A stretch of DNA of 6,159 bases from Chitinophagaceae bacterium. GTDB taxonomy: Bacteria > Bacteroidota > Bacteroidia > Chitinophagales > Chitinophagaceae. Where the stretch lies: NCBI GenBank assembly GCA_025455245.1, contig JALOMX010000133.1, forward strand, positions 1 to 6,159, in the 5' to 3' direction. A model generated the notes under the pieces. It did no database searches, was not told where the DNA came from, and saw only the letters and a program-made list of their open reading frames with translations. Shown here in pieces: positions 5,393 through 6,159 of the stretch. Each line of letters starts with the position of its first letter. Position 1 is the stretch's first letter. The position numbers were made by a program, and so were the translations under genes.

Positions 5393-6159
5393 ATGCAGTA
5401 CGAATTAAAATTTAAGGACAAGTTTAAGTATATAGAGGAGGGCGAAGGAGAACCGCTTTTGCTATTGCATGGTTTATTTGGGGCACTCAGCAACTTTAAG
5501 GATCTTATTGAGCATTTCAGGCAAACCCACAAAGTGGTGGTACCGATGTTGCCCCTTTTTGAACTTGATATATTCCATACGTCGGTAGGAGGATTGGAAA
5601 GACATGTACAGCGCTTTATTGAAACCATGGGATATCGTGGTATTCACCTGATGGGCAACAGCCTGGGCGGTCATGTGGCACTGGTGCATGTTTTAAAGCA
5701 TCCTGAAAGGATCAAAAGCCTGATTCTGACCGGAAGTTCGGGTCTTTTTGAAAATGGGATGGGCGATACATACCCCAAAAGGGGCGATTATGATTATATC
5801 AAGAAAAAAACAGAAATGACCTTTTATGACCCGGCGATTGCAACCAAGGAGCTGGTGGACGAGGTTTTTGAAATTACCAACAACCGTTTAAAGGTCATCA
5901 AAATTATTGCACTCGCAAAAAGTGCCATCCGGCACAATATGGGCGAGGAGCTTAATAAAATCAAACAACCTACTTTGCTCATCTGGGGCAACAATGATAT
6001 CATTACTCCGCCCTTTGTCGGCGAAGAATTTCACAAGCTGATACCAAACAGCGAATTGTATTTCATAGATAAATGCGGGCATGCGCCCATGATGGAAGTC
6101 CCTGCTGAATTTAATAAAATACTGGAGCAATTTTTGGTAAAGCAACAGACACCGACACC
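5393..6159 (+). CDS. Alpha/beta fold hydrolase, 3' end outside window
   Basis: The first 255 codons of a single-domain alpha/beta hydrolase, probably nearly complete since family members are about 255-280 residues. The oxyanion region is LLLLHGLFGALSNF (22-35). The nucleophile elbow is GNSLGGH with Ser90. Asp202 sits in LLIWGNNDIITP, and His230 in KCGHAPMMEVP completes the triad. A helical cap lies at about 118-185. Where many relatives carry a D-x-P-G-x-G-x-S loop after the second strand, this one has VVVPMLPLFELDI (48-60), so the subgroup is distinct. With no signal peptide it should be cytoplasmic. The substrate cannot be told from sequence: esterase, C-C hydrolase or thioesterase chemistry are all possible. 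The ATG at 5393 places MQYELKFKDKFKYIEEGEG as a normal first beta hairpin. It lies 120 bases after the CvpA-family gene. Confidence 0.92.
   Translation, partial: MQYELKFKDKFKYIEEGEGEPLLLLHGLFGALSNFKDLIEHFRQTHKVVVPMLPLFELDIFHTSVGGLERHVQRFIETMGYRGIHLMGNSLGGHVALVHVLKHPERIKSLILTGSSGLFENGMGDTYPKRGDYDYIKKKTEMTFYDPAIATKELVDEVFEITNNRLKVIKIIALAKSAIRHNMGEELNKIKQPTLLIWGNNDIITPPFVGEEFHKLIPNSELYFIDKCGHAPMMEVPAEFNKILEQFLVKQQTPT

Noticed and set aside
1..6159. A novel defence, mobile or biosynthetic system
   Set aside because: Both strands were read for repeats, recombinase or nuclease motifs, CRISPR-like spacing, tRNA-like folds and operons of unknown genes. All large ORFs belong to known core families, and nothing suggests a transferred island.

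Overview
The window looks like an ordinary core-genome stretch of a Bacteroidota bacterium, most likely near Chitinophagaceae/Sphingobacteriia. This rests on several signals: a DUF4290 protein and a GldC protein (both essentially Bacteroidota families), start codons without a Shine-Dalgarno sequence, and several promoter-like TAnnTTTG boxes, the -7 element of this phylum. The family-level placement is inference.

Layout: (1) positions 1-1489, plus strand: the 3' part of a membrane sensor histidine kinase of the HisKA_3/HATPase type with a 7TMR-DISM-like last membrane helix, followed after 37 nt by its NarL/LuxR-type response regulator. (2) Positions 1560-1836: a compact unit made of a well-formed promoter, a 54-residue membrane microprotein and a strong bidirectional terminator. 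(3) Positions 1854-2522, minus strand: a DUF4290 protein with a Lys/Arg-rich tail, convergent with the microprotein and sharing its terminator. (4) Positions 2523-2645: a short divergent intergenic region with a -7-like box for each direction. (5) Positions 2646-3755, plus strand: a GT4-like (GT-B fold) glycosyltransferase homologue whose usual donor-site residues appear to be lost. (6) Positions 3753-6159, plus strand: gldC, a GatB/YqeY-domain protein, a CvpA-family membrane protein and an alpha/beta hydrolase that runs to the window edge. These are co-oriented, with gaps of 94, 32 and 120 nt.

How the genes relate: the kinase and regulator form a clear two-component pair whose signal and targets are not visible here. 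The other genes are mostly conserved housekeeping or unknown-function genes whose adjacency does not define one pathway. I see no mobile element, CRISPR array, tRNA, rRNA, phage gene or defence system, and no gene-free stretch longer than 300 bases.

The most useful observations are: the degenerate glycosyltransferase that keeps an intact reading frame; the isolated membrane microprotein; and the same TAnnTTTG box followed two or three bases later by CCC at four separate gene starts, two of which imply very short leaders or a stem-loop at the mRNA 5' end.
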